From UBA1425 sp045537495 (lineage in GTDB: Bacteria; Bacillota; Clostridia; Oscillospirales; Acutalibacteraceae): a stretch of 44,946 bases of DNA. The notes under the pieces are model-generated. The model was not told the DNA's origin, made no database searches, and saw only the letters and a list, made by a program, of their open reading frames with translations. Below are positions 16,604 through 24,001 of the stretch, one piece after another; within the stretch, counting starts at the first letter, position 1; every line of letters starts with the position of its first letter. The position numbers and the translations under genes were made by a program. The stretch lies in NCBI GenBank assembly GCA_045537495.1, contig JAZSPN010000078.1:1-44946 (forward strand). The letters are read 5' to 3'.

Positions 16604-17806
16604 TTATCTGCATTTATCTATCTCAACACCGACATAGGAAAACTCCGCCTTTATCGGTGCATCGGGCTTTTTCAAGACGAGATGAAGTCTGTTTATTGCA
16701 GGAAATCTGTCAAACAGTGCATCTGCCGTACGTGTTGCAACGGTTTCGATAAGGTCAAACGTTTCCTCCGTCATGATGCTTCTGACCGCCTTTATAACGG
16801 CGGCATAACTCACCGTACTTCCGATGTCGTCGCTGTCCGAAGCCTTAAGAAAATCCGTATAAACATCAAGGTCAACAAAAAAGTTCTGTCCGAACTTTTT
16901 CTCTTCGGGATTTACTCCGTGATATGCAAAAACCTTGAAATCGCGAATTCGGATTATACCTTCGTGCGACGTTTTCTCTTTTCTGAAAACGGCATCCGCA
17001 ACTCTCGCGCCCTGCAAAGCTTCTCTGACATCGTGAACACGGATAATGTCCGCTCCGCCCGCAATTGCCGCCGTATTCGCCGCAACGGTGCCGTAAATCC
17101 TTTTTTCGGGAACGCTTTCACCGCTCGCATAGCCGATAAAACGCTTCCTCGATGCTCCGACAAGCATTGCCCGCTCCGAAGAAGCCAGTCTTTTCATCTC
17201 TCCGAGTACGGTAAGATCCCCTTCTCTGCTCTTTCCGAATCCGATTCCGACATCGAAGCACAGCCGACTTTTTTCTATCGAAAAGCTTCTCGCCGACGCC
17301 TCGAAGGCGTTGAAAAACGATGAAATCTCGTTGACAAGCTCCATATTCTCCGAAGGCAACTGCACATCTGCACTCATTCCGTGAGTCACTATCCAGCCTG
17401 CACCGTACCGTGATATAACACTTGCCATTTGCGGATTAAAAACTCCGCTTACGTCATTGATTATACTCGCTCCGTTTTCGAGTGCGTACTCCGCCGTTTT
17501 CGGATAATAGGTATCGACCGATATCGGAACGGTTATCTTTTCTCTGATTGCAGGCAGCACCGCCTTCAAACGCTCTGTTTCCTCTTCCTCGGAAACGAAG
17601 GCGCTTCCCGGTGCCGTGGAATGAACTCCGACATCAATGATATCGGCACCGTCCTTCTGCATTTCAATCGCATGAGAAACAGCATCGTTCACATCGGCAT
17701 ATTTCCCCGTATCGGAAAAAGAATCCTCCGTCACATTCAATATACCCATGATATACGTGCGTTTCGATAACGTGAAACAAAAATCTCTTCCTTTGAACTC
17801 TTTCAT
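16604..17806 (-). CDS. folP-folB: Fused dihydropteroate synthase - dihydroneopterin aldolase
   Basis: This single 400-residue frame joins two folate enzymes. Residues 1 to about 275 are DHPS (TIM barrel): GILNVTEDSFSDTGKY, ADIIDVGVHSTAPGS, PISVDTYYPKT, IINDVSG, CFDVGIGFGKS, LVGASRKRFIGY. Residues about 282-400 are DHNA: FKVFAYHGVNPEEKKFGQNF, DLIETVATRTAD and LVLKKPDAPI. FolB normally acts before FolK and FolP after it, so the fusion brackets the FolK step. Loop 2 of DHPS, usually STRPG, reads STAPG: the arginine (E. coli Arg63) is alanine. AAGGAA at the end of folE serves as its ribosome binding site. No stop or frameshift separates the domains. Confidence 0.93.
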   Translation of the reverse strand: MKEFKGRDFCFTLSKRTYIMGILNVTEDSFSDTGKYADVNDAVSHAIEMQKDGADIIDVGVHSTAPGSAFVSEEEETERLKAVLPAIREKITVPISVDTYYPKTAEYALENGASIINDVSGVFNPQMASVISRYGAGWIVTHGMSADVQLPSENMELVNEISSFFNAFEASARSFSIEKSRLCFDVGIGFGKSREGDLTVLGEMKRLASSERAMLVGASRKRFIGYASGESVPEKRIYGTVAANTAAIAGGADIIRVHDVREALQGARVADAVFRKEKTSHEGIIRIRDFKVFAYHGVNPEEKKFGQNFFVDLDVYTDFLKASDSDDIGSTVSYAAVIKAVRSIMTEETFDLIETVATRTADALFDRFPAINRLHLVLKKPDAPIKAEFSYVGVEIDKCR

Positions 17807-17811
17807 ATCCG

Positions 17812-18369
17812 TTATTCCTTCAGAAGCGACATAACTTCCGCACGCGTCTTCGCGTCGCTGCGCATATTTCCGCGAAGCGCCGATGTTCTCGTTTCACTGC
17901 CTGCCGCACGCGCACCCCTCATCGTCATGCAAAGATGCTGTGCCTCGATAACAACGGCAACTCCCATGGGGCTGAGCTTTTCGTAAAGGAAGTCGGCTAT
18001 CTGCGCCGTCAGTCTTTCCTGAAGCTGAGGTCTTTTTGCGAAGCTCTCGACAATTCTCGCAAGCTTCGAAAGTCCGATAACCTTTCCGTCCTCGGGAATG
18101 TATGCAATATGCGCCTTCCCCATAAACGGAATAAGATGATGCTCACACATCGAATACAACGGAATATCCCGAACAATTACCATCTCGTGATTATTTTCTT
18201 CGTTGAATATTTTGAGATGACGCTCAGGATTGTCCTCCAGTCCCGAAAAAATCTCTTCGTACATTCTCGCGACACGGTTCGGGGTTTCAACGAGTCCTTC
18301 TCTGTCGGGATCCTCGCCTATCGCAATAAGAATCTCCCTTACCGCCGCTTCAATTCTTTTCAAATCCAT
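17812..18369 (-). CDS. folE: GTP cyclohydrolase I
   Basis: FolE converts GTP to dihydroneopterin triphosphate, the first step of folate synthesis. The 185-residue length matches the type IA enzyme. Visible motifs are GLVETPNRVARMYEEIF, the zinc-binding SMCEHHLIPF, VIGLSKLARIVESFAKRPQLQERLT, and VVIEAQHLCMTMRG with the second zinc cysteine and the catalytic histidine. Its ribosome binding site GAGGTG lies inside the last codons of the transglutaminase-like gene, and the start comes 4 bases after that gene's stop. Together with folP-folB and folK it gives a nearly complete pterin branch. Confidence 0.96.
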   Translation of the reverse strand: MDLKRIEAAVREILIAIGEDPDREGLVETPNRVARMYEEIFSGLEDNPERHLKIFNEENNHEMVIVRDIPLYSMCEHHLIPFMGKAHIAYIPEDGKVIGLSKLARIVESFAKRPQLQERLTAQIADFLYEKLSPMGVAVVIEAQHLCMTMRGARAAGSETRTSALRGNMRSDAKTRAEVMSLLKE

Positions 18370-18373
18370 TTAT

Positions 18374-19546
18374 TTACACCTCGCTCAGGCTGTCTATGAT
18401 AATCTCGATAATATTGTAATCTTCGTTCAGAACATACGCCACTCTGTCGGTTGCAAAATCTTTTTGTGAAGCTTCTTTTATATCTTCAAGAAGAGAATAT
18501 ATCTCTTCCTTCTCCAAAAGCTCATATACCGCTTCGTCGAAGGCTTCATCCGTTTCAAAACAAAGCTGGAATCCGTTGCTTCCCTTCACTATAATCTGTG
18601 CCGCAAAATCGGCTGCAAGCTTTTTTTCGTCCCTGCCGAAGTCGTCAAACATAAGTCTTTCATAATTGAAAAAGTAATCGGCAGTTTCAAAACACACGTT
18701 ACTGTTTTCAAAATCAAAATGAGTCTTTCCGATAGCCTCATCACTGAGATTGAAGTAAGTATAGAATATCATCGGCAAGCCGTCGGTCGTAACGGGATCA
18801 TCCCATGTCAGATCGAGATGATAATAATTTCCCCCGAGATTTATTATATTCCACATATGCGGTTGAAGTGCTCCCGACGGTGAATACGAATTTCCCGTAA
18901 TAACATAGGATTCCGTTTTCATCAGATCGAACAGATACTTTGCCGTCTTTGCATAGCCTTCACATGAAGCACTTTTGTAAATCAGCACTCCGTATATCGA
19001 ATTTTTGTAAATATTGTCGGTGTTGTCGCTGTATTCGCAATTTGCAATTATCTCGTCGTGGACAACTCTTTCTCTCTCAAAGGTAAAATGATACTCCGAT
19101 GCTTTTTTCACGATTTCGTTTGCCGCATCAACACAGTTTCTGTACATCGCATCATAATCCGATGCAGTCATACAGTATTTCGGATAAAAATATGCCACAT
19201 CACCATAATTCTCGGCGGAACAGGTTTTGTCGAGGAAGAACAGCTCGGGGTTGTCGTTGAGCACGGCACTGTAAACGGTATTAAGACTTTCTTCTGTCAG
19301 TACCGGAATCTCAATTCTTTCGGGAAAAGCTTTTACCGAAGACAGAATGTTGTTGTAAGCATGCTTTTCGAGGTTGTCAAGCCGGTCAAAGTAATACTTT
19401 GTATATCCTCCGACCGACAGTTTTTCTGCCGTGACGGCGGAATAATCCTTTGACGGTCCGTCAACTCCCGTGAGAGAACACGAGGCGGTTACGAAAAGCA
19501 CCGAAACCGCAAGCACCATGCTGAGTATATTTAAGAAGCGTTTCAT
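18374..19546 (-). CDS. Transglutaminase-like lipoprotein
   Basis: This 390-residue protein starts with a lipoprotein signal (MKRFLNILSMVLAVSVLFVT, lipobox TASC, lipidated Cys23), so it should sit on the outer face of the membrane. Residues about 160-250 form a transglutaminase-like (papain-fold) domain with a plausible triad: Cys195 (SASCEGYAK), His230 (QPHMWNII) and Asp245 (YYHLDLTWDD). Bacterial members are often peptidases or transferases acting on cell-wall or surface proteins. The C-terminal ~130 residues are not recognised. It follows an LCP-like membrane protein by 16 bases and precedes folE by 4, so an envelope function is suggested by the former neighbour only. Confidence 0.8.
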   Translation of the reverse strand: MKRFLNILSMVLAVSVLFVTASCSLTGVDGPSKDYSAVTAEKLSVGGYTKYYFDRLDNLEKHAYNNILSSVKAFPERIEIPVLTEESLNTVYSAVLNDNPELFFLDKTCSAENYGDVAYFYPKYCMTASDYDAMYRNCVDAANEIVKKASEYHFTFERERVVHDEIIANCEYSDNTDNIYKNSIYGVLIYKSASCEGYAKTAKYLFDLMKTESYVITGNSYSPSGALQPHMWNIINLGGNYYHLDLTWDDPVTTDGLPMIFYTYFNLSDEAIGKTHFDFENSNVCFETADYFFNYERLMFDDFGRDEKKLAADFAAQIIVKGSNGFQLCFETDEAFDEAVYELLEKEEIYSLLEDIKEASQKDFATDRVAYVLNEDYNIIEIIIDSLSEV

Positions 19547-19562
19547 ATCAAAATCCCTTCAA

Positions 19563-20414
19563 TCAGTTTACGATAATTCTGAAATAATCTATGCAATCCG
19601 TTTTAAACTCATTCGCCTGCAAATATCTGAAAATATCCTTCGCTTTTTTGAAATCAAGCACGGAAATATCGCTTGTCAGAACATTGATGAGCGACGGATA
19701 AAGATTATCGCATTTTGACACCGTCTTTTCGTTTATATACTGAGTAAACATTTCACCGATGGCGGCAGACTGCATCAGAAGGCCTTCATCTCCGAGAGCT
19801 CCGCAATAACGCAGATATTTCAGCAAATCGTCACCGCGCACCTTCTGTTCACCCTTGATGAATACGACCGCGAAGTCCTCGCTTCTGTAGTTTATCTGCT
19901 CTTCAAAGTTCATCACAAGCGGTCCCATGGAATTGATGGCACTTTTAAAGCCCTTGTCGGTTGATCCTATATATTTATCTATCGCAATTGAGTTCAGCGT
20001 TTCTACTGCCGCCTGAAGCTGTTTCGCTCCGCCCGTTTTGTAGTGTTCAAAAAACGATGCAAACACACCGTCAACCTTCACCATTTCATTCGGCGAAAAA
20101 GAACAGATGGTATACGAATCGTCATAAAAGTTTATCTGTACAACCGACAAAAATCTCATCGACGACTTATCGTTCGATGTACAGTAGAGCATCAGATTCT
20201 TAACACCCTCCTGATCCTTCACCTCGACCGTGTATTCGGTGACCGATTCGGAAATCTCCTCTTCGCTGACTCCCGACAAATCTCCGACAATCATATATAC
20301 AAGCACAAAGACGGAAAATACCGCCACGGAGCAACCAACGGCTATGAGGAATCGGTATATTTTTTGTCTTCGCATCTGTCTTTCAGTTTTGAAAGAATGT
20401 TTTTTGTTCAGCAT
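19563..20414 (-). CDS. Degenerate LytR-CpsA-Psr (LCP)-like membrane protein
   Basis: This 283-residue protein has a basic cytosolic start, one membrane segment (about residues 20-43) and an extracellular domain. The domain follows the LCP layout: VKNLMLYCTSNDKSSMRFLSV, DSYTICSFSPNEMVKVDG (where LCP enzymes have the ...PRDt... arginine), HYKTGGAKQLQAAVETLNSI, KYIGSTDKGFKSAINSMG, and GEQKVRGDDLLKYLRYC (equivalent to LdG.qAL.Y.R.R). LCP proteins attach glycopolymers to peptidoglycan. Here the first arginine of the phosphate-binding site reads asparagine, so catalysis is doubtful and a binding or scaffold role is possible. AAAGGGG precedes the start, 12 bases after the GH13 gene. Confidence 0.65.
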   Translation of the reverse strand: MLNKKHSFKTERQMRRQKIYRFLIAVGCSVAVFSVFVLVYMIVGDLSGVSEEEISESVTEYTVEVKDQEGVKNLMLYCTSNDKSSMRFLSVVQINFYDDSYTICSFSPNEMVKVDGVFASFFEHYKTGGAKQLQAAVETLNSIAIDKYIGSTDKGFKSAINSMGPLVMNFEEQINYRSEDFAVVFIKGEQKVRGDDLLKYLRYCGALGDEGLLMQSAAIGEMFTQYINEKTVSKCDNLYPSLINVLTSDISVLDFKKAKDIFRYLQANEFKTDCIDYFRIIVN

Positions 20415-20426
20415 CGAAAAACCCCT

Positions 20427-22277
20427 TTATGATGTAAGCACTGCCGACGAACAACTGCCGACACGCACGCACTCCTTTGACACTCTTTCTCCTCCGAGAG
20501 AAAGTGTAAGATACTGCCACTCGGGCGGTAAGATATAATCTATTTCGTGTTCGTTTCTGTTCACTATCGTAAAGCTTGCACTGTCGTCTTTTCTCCTTAC
20601 GAATGCAACACAGCCGAGAACGTTCGATACCGGAATAAACTCTCCGTCTTTGAAGCATTTGTTGCTTCTTCTGAGAATTCCGAGTTCACGGTAAAACGAA
20701 AGAAGCTCTGTATTTTCATGTCCCCACGGAAAGCATCCTCTGTTAAACGGATCTTCTCCGCCTTCCATGCCTGCCTCGTCACCGTAATAGATGCACGGTA
20801 TTCCGGGGAGTGTAAATTGCAAAACCGCCGCCGATTTCATCAGCAATATTCCGAATTCCCTCTCTTTTTCGGAAAGTCTTCCCGATCCGTTTTTGTATGC
20901 CGCTCTGCTGTACGGTGTGCTTGATGCCAGCACGGTCAAGGCTCTTGCCGTGTCGTGCGTTCCGATATGATTCATAAGAGTATGGATGCTCTCGGGCGGA
21001 TAGTTTTCGAGAACGGACAAAATTCTGTCCGTAAAGCTCTCCGCTGAGCCCGTCTGCAAAAAGCGTAAAATCGCATTTGCAAAAGGATAGTTCATGACCG
21101 AATCCATCTGTGTTCCCATAAGATACCTGCGTCGCTTGCCGTAGCTTATCTTGTCCGTAGCATCCTCCCAGACCTCTCCGATAACGTATGCGTCGGGATT
21201 AATACTCTTTACACGGTGAAAAAAGCTGTCAAGAAACTCGTCGGGAAGCTCGTCGGCGACGTCAAGACGCCATCCTCCGGCACCTTTTTTCATCCATTTT
21301 TCAGCCACGTTTCCGATATACTCAATGTATGACGGCGTTTCTTCCTTCACCTCGGGAAGTATATCAATTCCCCACCAGCTTTCGTAAAAGTTCGGCCAGT
21401 CACGGAATTTGTACCAGTCACTGTAAATGCTGTCCCTCGTTCTGTACGCACCCGCTTCGCCGTAACGTCCGAATTTGTTGAAATACTTGCTGTCGGCTCC
21501 CGTGTGGCTGAAAACTCCGTCAAGAATCACCTTGATGGAATACTTTTCGGCACTCTTGCAAAGTGCCGAGAAATCCTCCTCGCTTCCGAGAAGCGGATCT
21601 GTTTTTTCATAATCCGCCGTGTCATACCGATGATTGGATGCAGCCTCAAAAACGGGATTGAGATAAATACAGCTTACCGAAAGCGATGCAAGATACGGAA
21701 GCTTTTGCTCTATGCCCTTGAAGTCGCCGCCGAAAAAATCGTACCTGTTTATTCTGCCGTCTGCATCGGGCTCCCACATCGGAAGTGAGCCCCAGTCATC
21801 CCGGAGAATTCTGTCCGTCGGAACATCACGCTTCTTCTCTCCCGAACAGTAAAATCTGTCGGGGAATATCTGATACATGATTCCGCCTTTTATATGATCG
21901 GGTGTTTTTACATTTCCGTCATAAACCGTAAGCTGCCATTCTCCGCCGCTTTTTGTAATGCTTCCGATTCCGTTTCCCACATTGAGTACCGACATTCTTC
22001 CGAAATCGGTGTCGTATTCAAAATGATAACGGTATATACCGCTCTCTTCCCTGCGACAGGTGATTCTCCACCATTCCTCGCTGTCTTTTTCCATACGCTC
22101 CCATTCGGCACCTATATACTCACTCGCACAGTCGTCCTTGTGTATTACAAGCCATACCGCACGGCAGCACAGATTTCTCGGCAAGACAATTCTGAAAACG
22201 GTTTCGTTTCCCGCCTTTACTGCACCGAAGGGATATTTATGATAATCTTTTCTTGAATTGTACGGAATGTAAAACAT
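20427..22277 (-). CDS. GH13 alpha-amylase family enzyme (neopullulanase/cyclomaltodextrinase-like)
   Basis: This 616-residue protein has no signal peptide, so it acts in the cytosol on imported maltooligosaccharides or internal glucan. Residues 1 to about 125 form a beta-rich N-terminal domain of the CBM34/early-set type. The catalytic barrel begins GGIMYQIFPDRFY. Region I is ILDGVFSHTG, region II GWRLDVADE (nucleophile Asp), region III VIGEVWEDA (acid/base Glu), and region IV NHIGTHDT (transition-state Asp). The layout fits the neopullulanase/cyclomaltodextrinase group (GH13_20 or near it; the subfamily is inferred). The C-terminal ~90 residues form the domain C beta sandwich. It starts 14 bases after the small membrane protein gene in the Rnf-like operon. 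Confidence 0.9.
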   Translation of the reverse strand: MFYIPYNSRKDYHKYPFGAVKAGNETVFRIVLPRNLCCRAVWLVIHKDDCASEYIGAEWERMEKDSEEWWRITCRREESGIYRYHFEYDTDFGRMSVLNVGNGIGSITKSGGEWQLTVYDGNVKTPDHIKGGIMYQIFPDRFYCSGEKKRDVPTDRILRDDWGSLPMWEPDADGRINRYDFFGGDFKGIEQKLPYLASLSVSCIYLNPVFEAASNHRYDTADYEKTDPLLGSEEDFSALCKSAEKYSIKVILDGVFSHTGADSKYFNKFGRYGEAGAYRTRDSIYSDWYKFRDWPNFYESWWGIDILPEVKEETPSYIEYIGNVAEKWMKKGAGGWRLDVADELPDEFLDSFFHRVKSINPDAYVIGEVWEDATDKISYGKRRRYLMGTQMDSVMNYPFANAILRFLQTGSAESFTDRILSVLENYPPESIHTLMNHIGTHDTARALTVLASSTPYSRAAYKNGSGRLSEKEREFGILLMKSAAVLQFTLPGIPCIYYGDEAGMEGGEDPFNRGCFPWGHENTELLSFYRELGILRRSNKCFKDGEFIPVSNVLGCVAFVRRKDDSASFTIVNRNEHEIDYILPPEWQYLTLSLGGERVSKECVRVGSCSSAVLTS

Positions 22278-22291
22278 ATTTCTCCTTTAAA

Positions 22292-22498
22292 TCATAACGG
22301 CGGCATATGCGAAATGTTGAGAAGCAGTTCCATCAGAAAATATCCTGCAAGAAATACTGCCGTAATACCTGCAACCAGTAAAATCCTCTTTATTATTTTC
22401 AGACGGCGGATTCTGGTGTAGTATGTATAGCTCCTGTTATAGTTTCTTATAAAAGGAACCTTTTCCTGTTTTTTCTTCAAATCATTCACTCCGATCAT
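22292..22498 (-). CDS. Small single-pass membrane protein of the Rnf-like cluster
   Basis: This 68-residue protein is not recognised. The first ~37 residues are strongly basic and tyrosine-rich (FIRNYNRSYTYYTRIRR) and should face the cytosol. Residues about 39-63 (ILLVAGITAVFLAGYFLMEL) form one hydrophobic segment. It ends NISHMPPL. Its start overlaps the stop of the RnfA-like gene by 4 bases (ATGA), a pattern typical of subunits made together. It is a candidate fourth subunit of the complex; no catalytic or metal-binding residues are seen. Confidence 0.7.
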   Translation of the reverse strand: MIGVNDLKKKQEKVPFIRNYNRSYTYYTRIRRLKIIKRILLVAGITAVFLAGYFLMELLLNISHMPPL

Positions 22499-23088
22499 GC
22501 AAACAGCGATCTTCCCGAAAGTCCCGAAAATGCGATTGACAGCATCGCGACATAGAGGAATACCGCGGGAGTCCCCTTGAAAAGAGGCGGAATGTTCTTG
22601 TTGCTTTCAAGCCGCCGAAGTCCGACGTTGATGAGAAACAGCGCAATTATAAACGAAAGCCCCGAACCTATTCCCGTTCCGACACTCTGCAAAAGGCTGA
22701 AGCCTGCCTGTCTGTTAATAAGCGGAACGGCGAAAACCAGCGTATTGAGTGCCGCAATACCTATTGTGCTGTAAAACTTCTCGTTCGGCGACAAAAGCAG
22801 CTTGCCGGCAAGTGCCGTCAAAAGAAATATTACCGTCAGCACCGTGCCGAAAATCAACGTATGAATACCAAGACTCAACGAGTCGATAACGTCGATGTAA
22901 TCGAGCAATCGGCAAACAAGCGCCGTCAGGGTTGAAAAATAAGTTATCATTATCGAAAACGGCAGAAAGCGCTTCGGCTTTGCCGACATTCGTATGGCTT
23001 CACTCGATCCGTATCCTCCGCTGAACACAAGATTCTGGACAAATATCATATAAAGTGCCGTTTCGATAAACGTTGCCATGCTACTCAT
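22495..23088 (-). CDS. RnfA-like integral membrane protein lacking cluster cysteines
   Basis: This 197-residue protein belongs to the RnfA/RnfE/NqrD/NqrE family, with about six membrane segments. The second half is a good match: GFSLLQSVGTGIGSGLSF, RRLESNKNIPPLFKGTPAVF, AMLSIAFSGLSG. In working RnfA, two cysteines (in ...GICP... and ...TNC...) bind an intramembrane [2Fe-2S] cluster with two from RnfE. By alignment from memory, both are absent here: GYGSSEA gives Ser29, and ALNTLVF gives Thr116. The start at 23088 is set by a perfect AGGAGG 6 bases upstream and overlaps the RnfE-like stop by 8 bases. It is probably translated together with its neighbours in one membrane complex, but not as a normal electron carrier. 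Confidence 0.8.
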   Translation of the reverse strand: MSSMATFIETALYMIFVQNLVFSGGYGSSEAIRMSAKPKRFLPFSIMITYFSTLTALVCRLLDYIDVIDSLSLGIHTLIFGTVLTVIFLLTALAGKLLLSPNEKFYSTIGIAALNTLVFAVPLINRQAGFSLLQSVGTGIGSGLSFIIALFLINVGLRRLESNKNIPPLFKGTPAVFLYVAMLSIAFSGLSGRSLFA

Positions 23089-24001
23089 CCGAATCCTCCT
23101 TTTCAGCCTCGCCGTCTTCCCCGATGCCGTCGATATCGGCAAAAAGTGCATCTATCTCATCCGTCAACGAGAATTCCTCAATCAGAAATTCATTGGAAGG
23201 CGCCGGCTTTTCTTCAAAAGCCTCGATCTCTTCCTTTTCCGCCTTCACAATCTTCTCTTCTTTTGAAGCCGGGATTTCCTCCTTCGGCTTCTCATTTTGA
23301 GCGAAAGCCTTTGTTTCACGATTCGGTGTAACGGGGCTTTTCTTTTTCGTGCGTTTTATGCCGAACGACATATCGTGCGAATAATCCGAAAGAAATGAGG
23401 ATATAAACCATTTAAGCGCCGCCGCGGAAAATCCGAGCATTATGAATCCGCCGAAAGGCATTGAAAGTCCCGATATGGGGGCTTTTTCAAAAACGACGAT
23501 GTCACCTATCATTCCGACACCGAGAAGACCTCTTACGAATCCCGTAAAGAGCAGTACCAGTGCCGTACCTATTCCGTTTGCAAGCGCATCGTAAACACTG
23601 AGGCGCAAGCTTTTTTTGACCGCGAAATTCTCACAGCGCAATGCCGCCGCCGAGCTTGCCGCCATGAGCGGAAGATATATTCCCGCCGTATTTGCAATCT
23701 GCGGAATATTCATTTCACAAAATACGGTGGCACCCGAGGAAACGAGAAGTCCCACGGCAAAGTAAATTGCCGTTCTGATCCACGGTGAAGTTTTTTTCAG
23801 AAAAACCGATGCGATAAATTCGCATATAAAGAGAAGAATCAGAATAACCGACGACAAAACCGTTGCAACATAAATATCCGCACACGCTGCCACTGCGGGA
23901 CAAAGACCGATAACCTGAACGAGTATCGGATTTTTTACAAGTATACCGTATGTGAAAATTCGCGACGGTGTAAGAACGACTCTGTTCTTATTATCAGCCA
24001 T
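23081..24001 (-). CDS. RnfE-like integral membrane protein with acidic cytosolic tail
   Basis: This 306-residue protein matches RnfE over residues 1 to about 205: KNPILVQVIGLCPAVA (with the first cluster cysteine, Cys34), AGIYLPLMAASSAAALRCENFA (where the second cysteine, normally ...VNC..., reads Ser117), SVYDALANGIGTALVLL, GFVRGLLG. So only one of the two RnfE iron-sulfur ligands remains. Residues about 205-306 form an unusual charged tail, first basic (KRTKKKSP) then very acidic, containing a possible amphipathic helix (IEEFSLTDEIDALFADIDG). Normal RnfE proteins have little or no such tail. It overlaps the RnfD-like gene by 8 bases, leaving no room for rnfG, which canonical operons carry between D and E. 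Confidence 0.82.
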   Translation of the reverse strand: MADNKNRVVLTPSRIFTYGILVKNPILVQVIGLCPAVAACADIYVATVLSSVILILLFICEFIASVFLKKTSPWIRTAIYFAVGLLVSSGATVFCEMNIPQIANTAGIYLPLMAASSAAALRCENFAVKKSLRLSVYDALANGIGTALVLLFTGFVRGLLGVGMIGDIVVFEKAPISGLSMPFGGFIMLGFSAAALKWFISSFLSDYSHDMSFGIKRTKKKSPVTPNRETKAFAQNEKPKEEIPASKEEKIVKAEKEEIEAFEEKPAPSNEFLIEEFSLTDEIDALFADIDGIGEDGEAEKEDSDE

